From positions 1 to 9,562 of the forward strand of contig CAYOKA010000083.1 in assembly GCA_964404395.1 (NCBI GenBank): a stretch of 9,562 nucleotides of DNA. Reading direction: 5' to 3'. The stretch is from JAAYBT01 sp964404395. GTDB taxonomy: Bacteria; Bacillota; Clostridia; Acetivibrionales; DTU013. Position numbers and translations under genes: made by a program. Under the pieces are notes generated by a model that saw nothing but the letters and a program-made list of their open reading frames with translations, had not been told where the DNA came from and did not search any database. Numbering within the stretch: position 1 is the first letter of the stretch; each line of letters begins with the position of its first letter. Shown one piece after another: positions 1 through 6,306 of the stretch.

Positions 1-59
1 GCTATTTCCCCTACGTTTCTTGGATTTGAAAAATGATCCATAACTTTTTCACTGTACAT
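1..59 (-). CDS. iscU: IscU/NifU-like iron-sulfur scaffold, N-terminus only
   Basis: The frame starts with ATG at 59 and runs off the left edge of the window, giving 19 full codons. The visible residues are MYSEKVMDHFSNPRNVGEI. This matches the conserved start of IscU/NifU N-domain proteins (YSEKVMDHFxNPRNVG). A good ribosome binding site (AGAAGGA, 67-73) lies 7 nt upstream. In this family the protein is the scaffold on which [2Fe-2S] and [4Fe-4S] clusters are built using sulfur from IscS. It follows iscS after about 40 nt, in the usual iscR-iscS-iscU order, so co-transcription is likely. The three cluster-binding cysteines lie outside the window and cannot be checked. Confidence 0.9.
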   Translation of the reverse strand, partial: MYSEKVMDHFSNPRNVGEI

Positions 60-99
60 AATCCATTCCTTCTTTCTATAGTGTCATTAAGCCTACAAA

Positions 100-1323
100 C
101 TACACTGTCAGCTCCTGGCTGGGCTGCTTGGGCATATTGCTAAGCCTTTGCTTACAATGTGCCTCATACAAGGGAGACATTTCTCTCAATCTTTGCACAA
201 TACCCGGCAGCACTTCCATCAGATAATCTACATCTGCGTCTGTATTGTCTTCTCCAAAAGTTATCCTCAGAGAACCATGAGCGGTTTCATGGGGAAGGCC
301 AAGAGCCAAAAGCACATGTGACGGATCAAGGGAGCCTGATGTGCAGGCTGAACCACTGGATGCGGCAATTCCTTTCATATCAAGCAAAAGTAAGAGCGAT
401 TCCCCTTCAATGAAATCGAATGAGAAGTTAACATTCCCGGGAAGTCGATTTGTTCTATGCCCATTTAACTTGATAAATGGAATTGTCTCCTCTATTTCTT
501 TAATAGTCCTGTCCCTCAGTGCGGTAAGCTTTTTATTGTAGTGCTCAGTATTAGCAACCGCAATTTCCAGCGCCTTTGCCATTCCTACAATGGCCGGAAC
601 ATTTTCCGTACCTGCCCTCCTGCCCCTCTCCTGAGCGCCTCCGTGGATGAAAAATGATAGCTTGACACCCTTGCTGACATAAAGGGCGCCAACACCCTTG
701 GGACCGTAAAACTTATGAGCAGACATGGATAGCATATCAATATTCATATCCTGAACATAAATATTAACGTTTCCCATGGCTTGTACAGCATCGGTATGAA
801 AGATTACGCCTTTCTCCTTCGCTATCTTCCCTATTTCAGTTATAGGCTGAATTGTACCGATTTCGTTATTGGCAAACATGATAGAAATTAAAATCGTATC
901 AGGTCTGATTGCTGATTCTACCTGCTCGGCACTAACCAAACCGTCTATATCAACCGGTAGGTAGGTGACTTCAAAGCCATCCCTTTCAAGGTACTGGCAG
1001 GTATGCAACACAGCATGATGTTCGATGGCTGTGGTTATAATATGCTTACCTTTTTGTCGGTTTGCATAGGCAACACCTTTGAGCGCCCAGTTGTCAGCCT
1101 CTGTCCCCGACCCTGTAAAGAAGATTTCCCTTGGCTGTGCACCAATTGCCTTTGCAACAGTCTCCCTGGCCTCTTCTATGGCCTTTTTACTATCTCTGCC
1201 AATAGAGTATATGGAAGAAGGATTACCGTATTTCCGGTTGAAATATGGCATCATCGCTTCTATTACTTCCGTCCTTACCGGCGTGGTAGCCGAATGGTCA
1301 AGATAAATAGTTGTATCATTCAT
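100..1323 (-). CDS. iscS: Cysteine desulfurase (IscS/NifS type)
   Basis: This 407-residue PLP enzyme converts L-cysteine to L-alanine and holds the released sulfur as a persulfide for cluster assembly and other thio-cofactors. It is a cytoplasmic class V fold-type I aminotransferase-like protein of normal family length. The start LDHSATTPV (8-16) is the family signature. Other landmarks are EHHAVL with the PLP-stacking His102, HTDAVQ (177-182) with Asp178, and SAHKFYGPKG (201-210) with the Schiff-base Lys204. The mobile loop SSGSACTSGSLDPSHVL carries the catalytic Cys327. The loop length marks the group I (IscS/NifS) type rather than SufS. The ATG at 1323 is preceded by AAAGGAGCT (1331-1339) at 7-nt spacing. 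It lies 41 nt after iscR and just before iscU, so it probably belongs to the IscR-controlled operon. NifS versus IscS naming is arbitrary here. No nitrogenase genes are in view. Confidence 0.96.
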   Translation of the reverse strand: MNDTTIYLDHSATTPVRTEVIEAMMPYFNRKYGNPSSIYSIGRDSKKAIEEARETVAKAIGAQPREIFFTGSGTEADNWALKGVAYANRQKGKHIITTAIEHHAVLHTCQYLERDGFEVTYLPVDIDGLVSAEQVESAIRPDTILISIMFANNEIGTIQPITEIGKIAKEKGVIFHTDAVQAMGNVNIYVQDMNIDMLSMSAHKFYGPKGVGALYVSKGVKLSFFIHGGAQERGRRAGTENVPAIVGMAKALEIAVANTEHYNKKLTALRDRTIKEIEETIPFIKLNGHRTNRLPGNVNFSFDFIEGESLLLLLDMKGIAASSGSACTSGSLDPSHVLLALGLPHETAHGSLRITFGEDNTDADVDYLMEVLPGIVQRLREMSPLYEAHCKQRLSNMPKQPSQELTV

Positions 1324-1364
1324 AGCATGCAGCTCCTTTAAATATAAAAAATCTTTTTATATGC

Positions 1365-1820
1365 TTATCGTATAGCAATCAAATCTTCTTTCTCGTTACT
1401 GTTTGTGATGTAATCATCCACAAGTTCTTGCAAGGTAATGTTGTCTATAACATTGTTAATACCATCGCGTATTTTTTCCCATACGCTCCTTGTTACACAA
1501 TAATCTGAATTTTCACACAGATGCCCTTCCCCATTCTCTGAAACACAATCTGCGGGAGCCATTGAACCCTCAAGAGCTCTCAATATATCACCGACTGTTA
1601 TGTTCTCCGCTTTATCTCCAAGCAAGTATCCGCCTTGAGAACCGCGTAGGCTTTTGACCAGCTTTGACTTTTTCAATGCTGCAAAAAGCTGCTCTAAATA
1701 ACTCTCCGACAGCCCCTGCCTTTCTGCAATGCTTTTTAAAACGACCTGCCCATCACTGTTGTGAATAGCCAAATCCAGCATTGCTTTCAAGCCATATCTT
1801 CCTTTGGTAGAAAGCTTCAT
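1365..1820 (-). CDS. iscR: Rrf2-family transcriptional regulator, IscR type
   Basis: This 151-residue DNA-binding protein starts with MKLSTKGRYGLKAMLDLA, the typical Rrf2/IscR N-terminus. The winged helix-turn-helix spans about residues 1-80: the helix around SIAERQGLSESYLEQLF is the recognition region, and LRGSQGGYLL (59-68) is the wing. Three cysteines (Cys92, Cys102, Cys108) sit in the dimer-helix loop where IscR ligates a [2Fe-2S] cluster. The spacing, CX9CX5C, is looser than the E. coli CX5CX5C. This supports cluster sensing over the cysteine-metabolism regulator CymR, which lacks these cysteines. The ATG at 1820 has GGAGG (1828-1832) 7 nt upstream. It is first in the iscR-iscS-iscU operon, and a palindrome over its own promoter start suggests autoregulation. 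The regulator class is firm. The cluster sensing is inferred from the cysteines. Confidence 0.92.
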   Translation of the reverse strand: MKLSTKGRYGLKAMLDLAIHNSDGQVVLKSIAERQGLSESYLEQLFAALKKSKLVKSLRGSQGGYLLGDKAENITVGDILRALEGSMAPADCVSENGEGHLCENSDYCVTRSVWEKIRDGINNVIDNITLQELVDDYITNSNEKEDLIAIR

Positions 1821-1875
1821 GTCCTCGCCTCCACATTAACTCCTTAGTATTATTCTTACCAACATTTATTGCCCT

Positions 1876-1910
1876 AAAACAATTCCCAGTAAATTAGTCG
1901 GTATTGTTTT
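1876..1910 (-). promoter_or_regulatory. Probable IscR operator, 35-bp near-perfect palindrome
   Basis: On the minus strand the left half AAAACAATACCGACTAA and the right half TTACTGGGAATTGTTTT flank a central T. Fourteen of the 17 base pairs of the dyad match. The core GACTAATTTACTG resembles the GACT-N5-AGTC core of the E. coli IscR type 1 site. The other-strand half-site TTAGTCGGTATT is the better match, though one base shorter between AGTCGG and TAT than the E. coli consensus as I recall it. The element begins 2 bp past the predicted -10 box and so covers the expected transcription start, a position that fits repression. That IscR is the protein bound here is inferred from its gene lying immediately downstream. 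Confidence 0.72.
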
Positions 1911-1912
1911 AT

Positions 1913-1941
1913 AGATTAGCACTATGATTTCCAAATGTCAA
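1913..1941 (-). promoter_or_regulatory. Candidate sigma-A promoter of the isc operon
   Basis: On the minus strand a perfect -35 box TTGACA (1936-1941) is followed by a 17-bp spacer and a -10 box TAATCT (1913-1918). The -10 is weak (3 of 6 to TATAAT) but has a TG one base upstream, as in extended -10 promoters. The start would fall near 1906, inside the palindrome, leaving a leader of about 85 nt before iscR. It also separates iscRSU from larA, whose stop is 36 bp upstream. Confidence 0.6.
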
Positions 1942-1976
1942 CAAAAATATTTGATATGTTTGAGTTAAATTACAGG

Positions 1977-3221
1977 TTATATTATAGGAAGTGTAGACCC
2001 TCCGTGGGGCATGAGCAACACACGAGCATCCGATCCAAGCTGCGCAAAGGCACTTGACAAAGCCTCTTCCATACTATCGAAAGGCTCCATATAGAGCTTT
2101 TTCGACATCTCCGCTGGCATATCGGATACTATAAATACTCTTGCCTTCTTCTCCACTAAAGCGATTGCCGCAGCCTTGTGACCTCCAAGCTCAAAGCTTT
2201 CCTTGATTTTCATTACAAGGTCGTCAGGTGAAGTTGACTCATTAATCCATCTTTCAAAAACAGCTTCCCCGTATCCTTCAGAGCATGAGGCCAGCAGGAT
2301 TATAATGCCACCCTCGCGAACAGCATGTTTAGCATTGTCAAGAGCCTTTTGCGCTTGATAAAGATTTATATCCTTGGGGAACCCGCCGGGTGTTGTTATG
2401 ACGATGTCCGCCTTTTCGGGTATTTTAATCTTATATAAATTGTCAAGAAAACGGCAGCCTTCCCTGTGCGCTAGTATGTGGTGCCCTGCCACCGCTTTTA
2501 TAATTGATTTATTCTCATCAAGTACAACATTTAGAATAAAATCAATGGTAATAAAATCAACAACCTCTTCAATGTCCTGCCTGACGGGGTTGTCTTCTAT
2601 CGCTCCTGCTCTGGCGGAATCTTTTACCATGGCGCTATGGTTGGCTTGAATGGCTGCTCTGGTTGAAACGCCCGGCATTACGGCCTTGGCGCCGCCACTA
2701 TATCCGGCAAAGTAGTGAAATTCGATATTTCCGAGACAAATGATTCTGTTTGCATCGGCGACCTGATCGAATATCTCAACAGGTGTACCGCGAGAAGTAG
2801 TTCCCAGCATCCTACAACATGTTACATCGCTGTCAACGCATTTGATTTTCTTGTATACATCTTCACCCACAAGATATTTTTTTTCGTCCTCAGTGTGCTT
2901 TCTATGACTTCCCAGCGCAAATACTATGGTTATATCGTCGCAGCTCACGCCAGCCTCGAGCAATTCGTCAAGTAGCGCAGGTAATACAATCTTTGATGGC
3001 ATAGGACGGGTAATATCACTGGTGACAATGACAATGCTCTCACCCGGCTTCACTATAGCAGAAAGCCTTTGTGTTCCGATAGGATACTGAAGTGCCCGCT
3101 TAACCTCAACAAGGCCTGTCAGCCGTGTAGCTATGCTGTTTTGCTTAAGCTCTGCCATAACATTGCTGTCATCTATATCAAATACCCTAAAAGACTTTCC
3201 AAAGCCGTACTTGAAATGCAT
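1977..3221 (-). CDS. larA: LarA-family nickel-dependent racemase/epimerase
   Basis: This 414-residue cytoplasmic protein belongs to the LarA (DUF2088) family, whose founding member interconverts L- and D-lactate. The active-site pattern is complete when compared with Lactiplantibacillus plantarum LarA (424 residues). Arg72 is in SDITRP. His106 is in ALGSHRKHTEDE. His169 is in HYFAGYSGGAKAVMPG, as is Lys179, the residue that covalently carries the nickel-pincer nucleotide. His195 (ANHSAM) is the expected second nickel ligand. The ATG at 3221 has AAAGGGAGA upstream. It follows the small membrane protein gene by 15 nt, so it is probably the last gene of the glyA-rarA transcript. No larB, larC or larE is present here to make the cofactor. 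Family homologues also act on malate or other 2-hydroxyacids, so the family call is firm but lactate as substrate is not. Confidence 0.88.
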   Translation of the reverse strand: MHFKYGFGKSFRVFDIDDSNVMAELKQNSIATRLTGLVEVKRALQYPIGTQRLSAIVKPGESIVIVTSDITRPMPSKIVLPALLDELLEAGVSCDDITIVFALGSHRKHTEDEKKYLVGEDVYKKIKCVDSDVTCCRMLGTTSRGTPVEIFDQVADANRIICLGNIEFHYFAGYSGGAKAVMPGVSTRAAIQANHSAMVKDSARAGAIEDNPVRQDIEEVVDFITIDFILNVVLDENKSIIKAVAGHHILAHREGCRFLDNLYKIKIPEKADIVITTPGGFPKDINLYQAQKALDNAKHAVREGGIIILLASCSEGYGEAVFERWINESTSPDDLVMKIKESFELGGHKAAAIALVEKKARVFIVSDMPAEMSKKLYMEPFDSMEEALSSAFAQLGSDARVLLMPHGGSTLPII

Positions 3222-3236
3222 AATAAAATCTCCCTT

Positions 3237-3458
3237 TTAATTCTCATTATCAGCGTCCCTATCAGAATCACTATTTTCATCAGTCTCGCTGTCGGCATTG
3301 TCGTACTCAACCAGTCTTCCTTGTAGAAGAACAAATACAACAAATATAATAATATAAACAACCGAAAACAGCTCGAAATATACTTTGAAAACAAGTAAAT
3401 TCAGTAGCAAGAGTACAAATCCTATCACTAGTATCCAAGCAACGACTCTCTTCTTCAT
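3237..3458 (-). CDS. Small two-helix membrane protein with acidic tail
   Basis: I do not recognise this 73-residue protein. It begins MKKRVVAWIL and has two hydrophobic stretches (about residues 5-24 and 30-46) long enough to cross the membrane. A hydrophilic tail (51-73) follows, with 11 Asp/Glu and a single Arg, likely disordered. The basic N-terminus suggests a helical hairpin with both ends inside, by the positive-inside tendency. A longer frame opens with GTG at 3464, but that codon lies inside the ribosome binding site AGGAG (3464-3468). The ATG at 3458, 5 nt after it, is the better start. The gene begins 11 nt after the rarA stop and ends 15 nt before larA. This tight packing and the fitting ribosome binding site argue that it is real. 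No function can be assigned. Confidence 0.72.
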   Translation of the reverse strand: MKKRVVAWILVIGFVLLLLNLLVFKVYFELFSVVYIIIFVVFVLLQGRLVEYDNADSETDENSDSDRDADNEN

Positions 3459-3463
3459 AATCA

Positions 3464-3468
3464 CTCCT
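3464..3468 (-). promoter_or_regulatory. Ribosome binding site fixing the start of the small membrane protein
   Basis: AGGAG on the minus strand lies 5 nt before the ATG at 3458. The in-frame GTG of the longer reading uses the last G of this motif, so it cannot be served by it. Confidence 0.7.
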
Positions 3469-3469
3469 A

Positions 3470-4759
3470 TCAGCTGTTTCTAAACCTCTCCAGCCATTCC
3501 TTGATTCTTGACTCGTAGCCGTTTGCAGTGGGCTCGTAGTATATTGTACCTGACATTTCGTCAGGGAAAAACTCTTGCTTTACTATATTCCCCGGGTAAT
3601 CATGAGCATACTTGTAGCCGACACCGTACCCCTGATTTGTCATCCCTTTCACCGGAGAATTGCGCAAGTGCATAGGCACTTCGCCTGTGCGTTTGGTCTC
3701 AACGTCCTTCATAGCTCTATTTAATGCCATATAACATGAATTGGATTTGGGGCTGGTAGCAACCATTACAGTTGCATGGGCCAATAACAGCCTTGCCTCG
3801 GGCATTCCAATCATATGAATAGCCTGCGCCGCCGCAACTGCCACCTGTAGAGCAGACGGGTTAGCCATACCAACATCCTCTGATGCACAGATGATAATAC
3901 GTCTTATAAGAAATTCTGCAGTTTCTCCTGCATAAAGCGCTCTTGCCAGATAAAATAATGCTGCATCAGGATTGCTCCCTCTCATGGATTTGATAAATGC
4001 ACTTATATTATCGTAATGAGCTTCGCCGGATTTATCAAATGTGATGGCCTTCCTTTGCACACAGTCCTCAATGGTTTTTATAGTAATATGGACGCTGCCA
4101 TCACTCTCAAGCTCCGAGGTTTCGACAGCCAGTTCAATTGCGTTCAAGGCGATACGCGCATCTCCGTTTGAAATCTCAGCCAGATATTTAATGGCATCCT
4201 CATCAGTCACCTGCATATATTCGCCTAACCCACGTTCCTTATCGGCTAAGGCATCTCGGATGATAGCTTCGATATCCGATGTATTTAAAGGCTTCAACAT
4301 GAATACCGAGGAGCGTGAAATCAGCGCCTTATTTACTTCAAAATAGGGATTTTCAGTAGTAGCGCCAATCAGTACAATTGTTCCGTTTTCCACAAAAGGT
4401 AGTAGCGCATCCTGTTGGGCTTTGTTAAAGCGATGTATCTCATCAACAAAAAGAACTGTCCTGCCGCTGGGATTTAGCATAATATTTTGGGTATCGGCCA
4501 CAATTCTCTTTATGTCAGCAACTCCGGCTATGACAGCATTCAGTTTCTCAAAACTGGATTTTGTCGTAGCGGCAATAATCCGCGCAAGCGAAGTCTTTCC
4601 GGTACCCGGAGGCCCATAAAGTATTATGGAGGATATTCTATCCGCCTTAATCATTCTGTAGAGCATTTTCCCTTTACCGATTATGTGATCCTGCCCCACA
4701 AATTCTTCAATGGTTCTGGGGCACATTCTATAAGCTAATGGTTCCTTCTTGTCAGGCAT
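3470..4759 (-). CDS. rarA: Replication-associated recombination protein A (RarA/MgsA), AAA+ ATPase
   Basis: This 429-residue protein is a cytoplasmic clamp-loader-like AAA+ ATPase of the RarA/MgsA/WRNIP1 family, which acts at stalled replication forks. The N-terminus PLAYRMCPRTIEEFVGQDHI is the conserved family start. Walker A GPPGTGKT is at 49-56, Walker B VLFVDEIHRF at 102-111 (Asp106, Glu107), sensor 1 IGATTEN at 131-137, and an arginine-finger SRS at about 148-150. The C-terminal tetramerisation region includes SMRGSNPDAALFYLARAL (258-275), ICASEDVGMANP and YKYAHDYPGN (382-391). The length is normal. A frame extension to a TTG at 4801 adds a non-homologous stretch, whereas AGGAGG sits just before the ATG at 4759, so the shorter form is chosen. 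It follows glyA by 83 nt without a convincing promoter, so it is probably read from the glyA promoter. Confidence 0.95.
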   Translation of the reverse strand: MPDKKEPLAYRMCPRTIEEFVGQDHIIGKGKMLYRMIKADRISSIILYGPPGTGKTSLARIIAATTKSSFEKLNAVIAGVADIKRIVADTQNIMLNPSGRTVLFVDEIHRFNKAQQDALLPFVENGTIVLIGATTENPYFEVNKALISRSSVFMLKPLNTSDIEAIIRDALADKERGLGEYMQVTDEDAIKYLAEISNGDARIALNAIELAVETSELESDGSVHITIKTIEDCVQRKAITFDKSGEAHYDNISAFIKSMRGSNPDAALFYLARALYAGETAEFLIRRIIICASEDVGMANPSALQVAVAAAQAIHMIGMPEARLLLAHATVMVATSPKSNSCYMALNRAMKDVETKRTGEVPMHLRNSPVKGMTNQGYGVGYKYAHDYPGNIVKQEFFPDEMSGTIYYEPTANGYESRIKEWLERFRNS

Positions 4760-4763
4760 AATT

Positions 4764-4769
4764 CCTCCT
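4764..4769 (-). promoter_or_regulatory. Ribosome binding site fixing the rarA start
   Basis: AGGAGG on the minus strand lies 4 nt before the ATG at 4759. The alternative TTG at 4801 has no comparable site, which decides the start in favour of MPDKKEPLAYR. Confidence 0.8.
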
Positions 4770-4842
4770 GCTTTATTGTTTGTATACGCACATGTCCTCA
4801 AGCATGTTTATCATGAGTGGCAATTACAATGCTCAAGGTACA

Positions 4843-6078
4843 CTAATAAAGCGGATATTTTTCACAAAGCTGTGCCACACCTTTTCTTACTTCGTCTGTT
4901 GATTTCTCAAAGTCAGTGATCGTTAGCTTTATTAGTCTGGCAATTTCCTTCATATCCCCCTCAAGCATGCCTCTCGTAGTAACAGCCGGTGTACCAAGCC
5001 TTATTCCACTTGTAACAAATGAGCTTAGCTTGTCAAAGGGAATTGTATTCTTGTTTACGGTAATACCTACCTCGTCCAATAGCGATTGGGCACTCTTGCC
5101 TGTTGTATTGAAATTGGTAAGGTCTACAAGTATCAAGTGGTTGTCCGTCCCACCTGAGACAAGATTAAATCCTTCATTTATTAGGGAATCTGAGAGTGCC
5201 TTTGCATTCTTTAGTATTTGTTTTTGATACAGTTTAAAGTCATCGCCCAGCACTTGTTTAAATCCAACTGCCTTCGCTGCGATTACATGCATCAGAGGAC
5301 CGCCTTGTGTGCCCGGGAATACGGCAGAGTCGATAACTTTTTTGTGCTCAGCCTTGCAAAGAATCATACCCCCACGTGGTCCCCTTAATGTTTTGTGGGT
5401 AGTGGTGGTTACAAAATCGGCATAAGGAACAGGATTGGGATGAAGTCCGGCAGCAATAAGACCTGCAATATGAGCCATGTCGACCATAAGGTAAGCACCG
5501 GTATCTTTGGCAATCTCGCTGAATGCTTTGAAGTCAATAATTCTCGAATATGCACTTGCACCTGCAATAATTATTTTTGGTTTCACTTCTCGTGCTTTGC
5601 GATGTAGAGCATCGTAATCAATGTAACCGGTTTCTTCCTTGACTCCATAAAATTCAGACTTATAATACTTACCGGATATATTTCTTTTCATACCGTGGCT
5701 TAGATGACCACCATGGGATAGATCCATACCCAATATAGTGTCTCCGGGGTTCAGCACTGAAAAGAACACAGCAAAATTAGCCTGAGCACCGGAATGCGGC
5801 TGAACATTTGCATGATCGGCACCAAAAATTTCCTTAGCCCTATCTATTGCCAACTGCTCTATAACATCCACATGCTCACAACCACCATAGTAGCGTTTTC
5901 CGGGATAACCTTCGGCGTATTTGTTTGTAAGGGGTGTCCCAAGAGCCTGCAATACTGCCTCGTCCACGAAATTCTCGGATGCGATCAGTTCTATTTTATT
6001 TCTTTGTCTGTTTACTTCATTTTCTATACACTCTGCTACTTCCGGGTCTACCTTTTTTATTTGGTCAAGCTGATACAT
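4843..6078 (-). CDS. glyA: Serine hydroxymethyltransferase
   Basis: This 411-residue cytoplasmic PLP enzyme interconverts serine plus tetrahydrofolate with glycine plus 5,10-methylene-tetrahydrofolate, the main source of one-carbon units for purine, thymidylate and methionine synthesis. Family landmarks are IELIASENF (29-37), TNKYAEGYPGKRYYGG (51-66), SGAQANF (96-102), DMAHIAGL (200-207) and VTTTTHKTLRGPRGG, with the PLP-binding Lys229. The substrate carboxylate-binding Arg360 is in SGIRLGTPA. The length is typical of bacterial enzymes and no key residue is missing. GGAGGG (6087-6092) precedes the ATG at 8-nt spacing. Transcription likely starts about 100 nt upstream from an exact-consensus promoter, with a stable hairpin in the leader. 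It heads the block glyA-rarA-small membrane protein-larA. Confidence 0.97.
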   Translation of the reverse strand: MYQLDQIKKVDPEVAECIENEVNRQRNKIELIASENFVDEAVLQALGTPLTNKYAEGYPGKRYYGGCEHVDVIEQLAIDRAKEIFGADHANVQPHSGAQANFAVFFSVLNPGDTILGMDLSHGGHLSHGMKRNISGKYYKSEFYGVKEETGYIDYDALHRKAREVKPKIIIAGASAYSRIIDFKAFSEIAKDTGAYLMVDMAHIAGLIAAGLHPNPVPYADFVTTTTHKTLRGPRGGMILCKAEHKKVIDSAVFPGTQGGPLMHVIAAKAVGFKQVLGDDFKLYQKQILKNAKALSDSLINEGFNLVSGGTDNHLILVDLTNFNTTGKSAQSLLDEVGITVNKNTIPFDKLSSFVTSGIRLGTPAVTTRGMLEGDMKEIARLIKLTITDFEKSTDEVRKGVAQLCEKYPLY

Positions 6079-6130
6079 TATTTGAACCCTCCACTCAAAC
6101 TTTTCCTAGTTAGATTTATTAATATAAAGA

Positions 6131-6152
6131 GGTCAAACCAATCGATTTGACC
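6131..6152 (-). other. Leader hairpin upstream of glyA
   Basis: Read as minus-strand RNA, arms GGTCAAATC and GGTTTGACC form a 9-bp stem (one G-U pair) with the tetraloop GATT. It lies between the predicted glyA start of transcription (near 6180) and the ribosome binding site (6087-6092). The bases after it (TCTTTATATT) are T-rich but interrupted, so this is not a textbook terminator. It could act as an attenuator, a stability element or a protein site. No known riboswitch class is recognisable in the leader. Confidence 0.5.
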
Positions 6153-6186
6153 TTATTGTCAGTCTTTGACGAATAGCGCTAAAATG

Positions 6187-6215
6187 ATTATAAACATTCG
6201 AAAAAAGTCTGTCAA
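6187..6215 (-). promoter_or_regulatory. Consensus sigma-A promoter for glyA
   Basis: On the minus strand the -35 box TTGACA (6210-6215) and the -10 box TATAAT (6187-6192) are separated by exactly 17 bp, matching the vegetative consensus in all 12 positions. The spacer contains a run of six T. Transcription should start near 6180, where the 6-bp palindrome AGCGCT (6175-6180) lies. The promoter is well placed to serve glyA and the genes behind it. Confidence 0.85.
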
Positions 6216-6300
6216 GTTACAGCAAAAAGGCATAATTATCGTTAGCGCAATCTATTCATAAACGGTGCCAGCGGTATATAGACTGCCAGTATGCTGTAAC
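6216..6300. repeat. Widely spaced inverted repeat between the AIR-synthase-like gene and glyA
   Basis: GTTACAGCA (6216-6224) and TGCTGTAAC (6292-6300) are perfect 9-bp inverted arms enclosing 67 bp. Inside, after a symmetric 4-base mismatch, a further 4-bp complement follows (GGCA with TGCC on the minus strand), so the 85-nt unit could fold as one long hairpin. The left arm touches the -35 box of the glyA promoter, and the right arm begins 6 bp after the upstream gene's stop. It could be the 3' end structure of that transcript, an operator pair, or a small element remnant. The sequence does not decide this. Confidence 0.4.
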
Positions 6301-6306
6301 ATGATG

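Noticed and set aside
1003..1341. Open plus-strand frame of 112 codons inside iscS
   Set aside because: It is fully antisense to a well-conserved gene, has no ribosome binding site that stands out, and its cysteine- and arginine-rich reading has no recognisable domain. The same applies to the other plus-strand frames across the window.
1942..1962. Terminator after larA
   Set aside because: Minus-strand arms CAAACATAT and ATATTTTTG pair weakly with one mismatch, contain almost no G-C pairs, and overlap the promoter region. This is not a convincing intrinsic terminator.
3173..3394. Minus-strand frame overlapping the small membrane protein and the larA start
   Set aside because: It overlaps two better-supported genes in another frame and lacks its own ribosome binding site. 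Its hydrophobic look comes from the same T-rich DNA that encodes the membrane helices.
4760..4801. N-terminal extension of rarA from a TTG
   Set aside because: The added residues do not match the RarA family start, and the AGGAGG at 4764-4769 lies inside the extension directly before the ATG.
4760..4842. Promoter between glyA and rarA (TTGAGC, 17 bp, TGATAA)
   Set aside because: The -10 matches consensus at only two positions and no other box is better, so rarA is more simply read from the glyA promoter.
6131..6152. Intrinsic terminator of the AIR-synthase-like gene
   Set aside because: It lies downstream of the consensus glyA promoter, about 155 bp beyond that gene's stop, and the T-run after it is interrupted. 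A leader element of glyA fits better.
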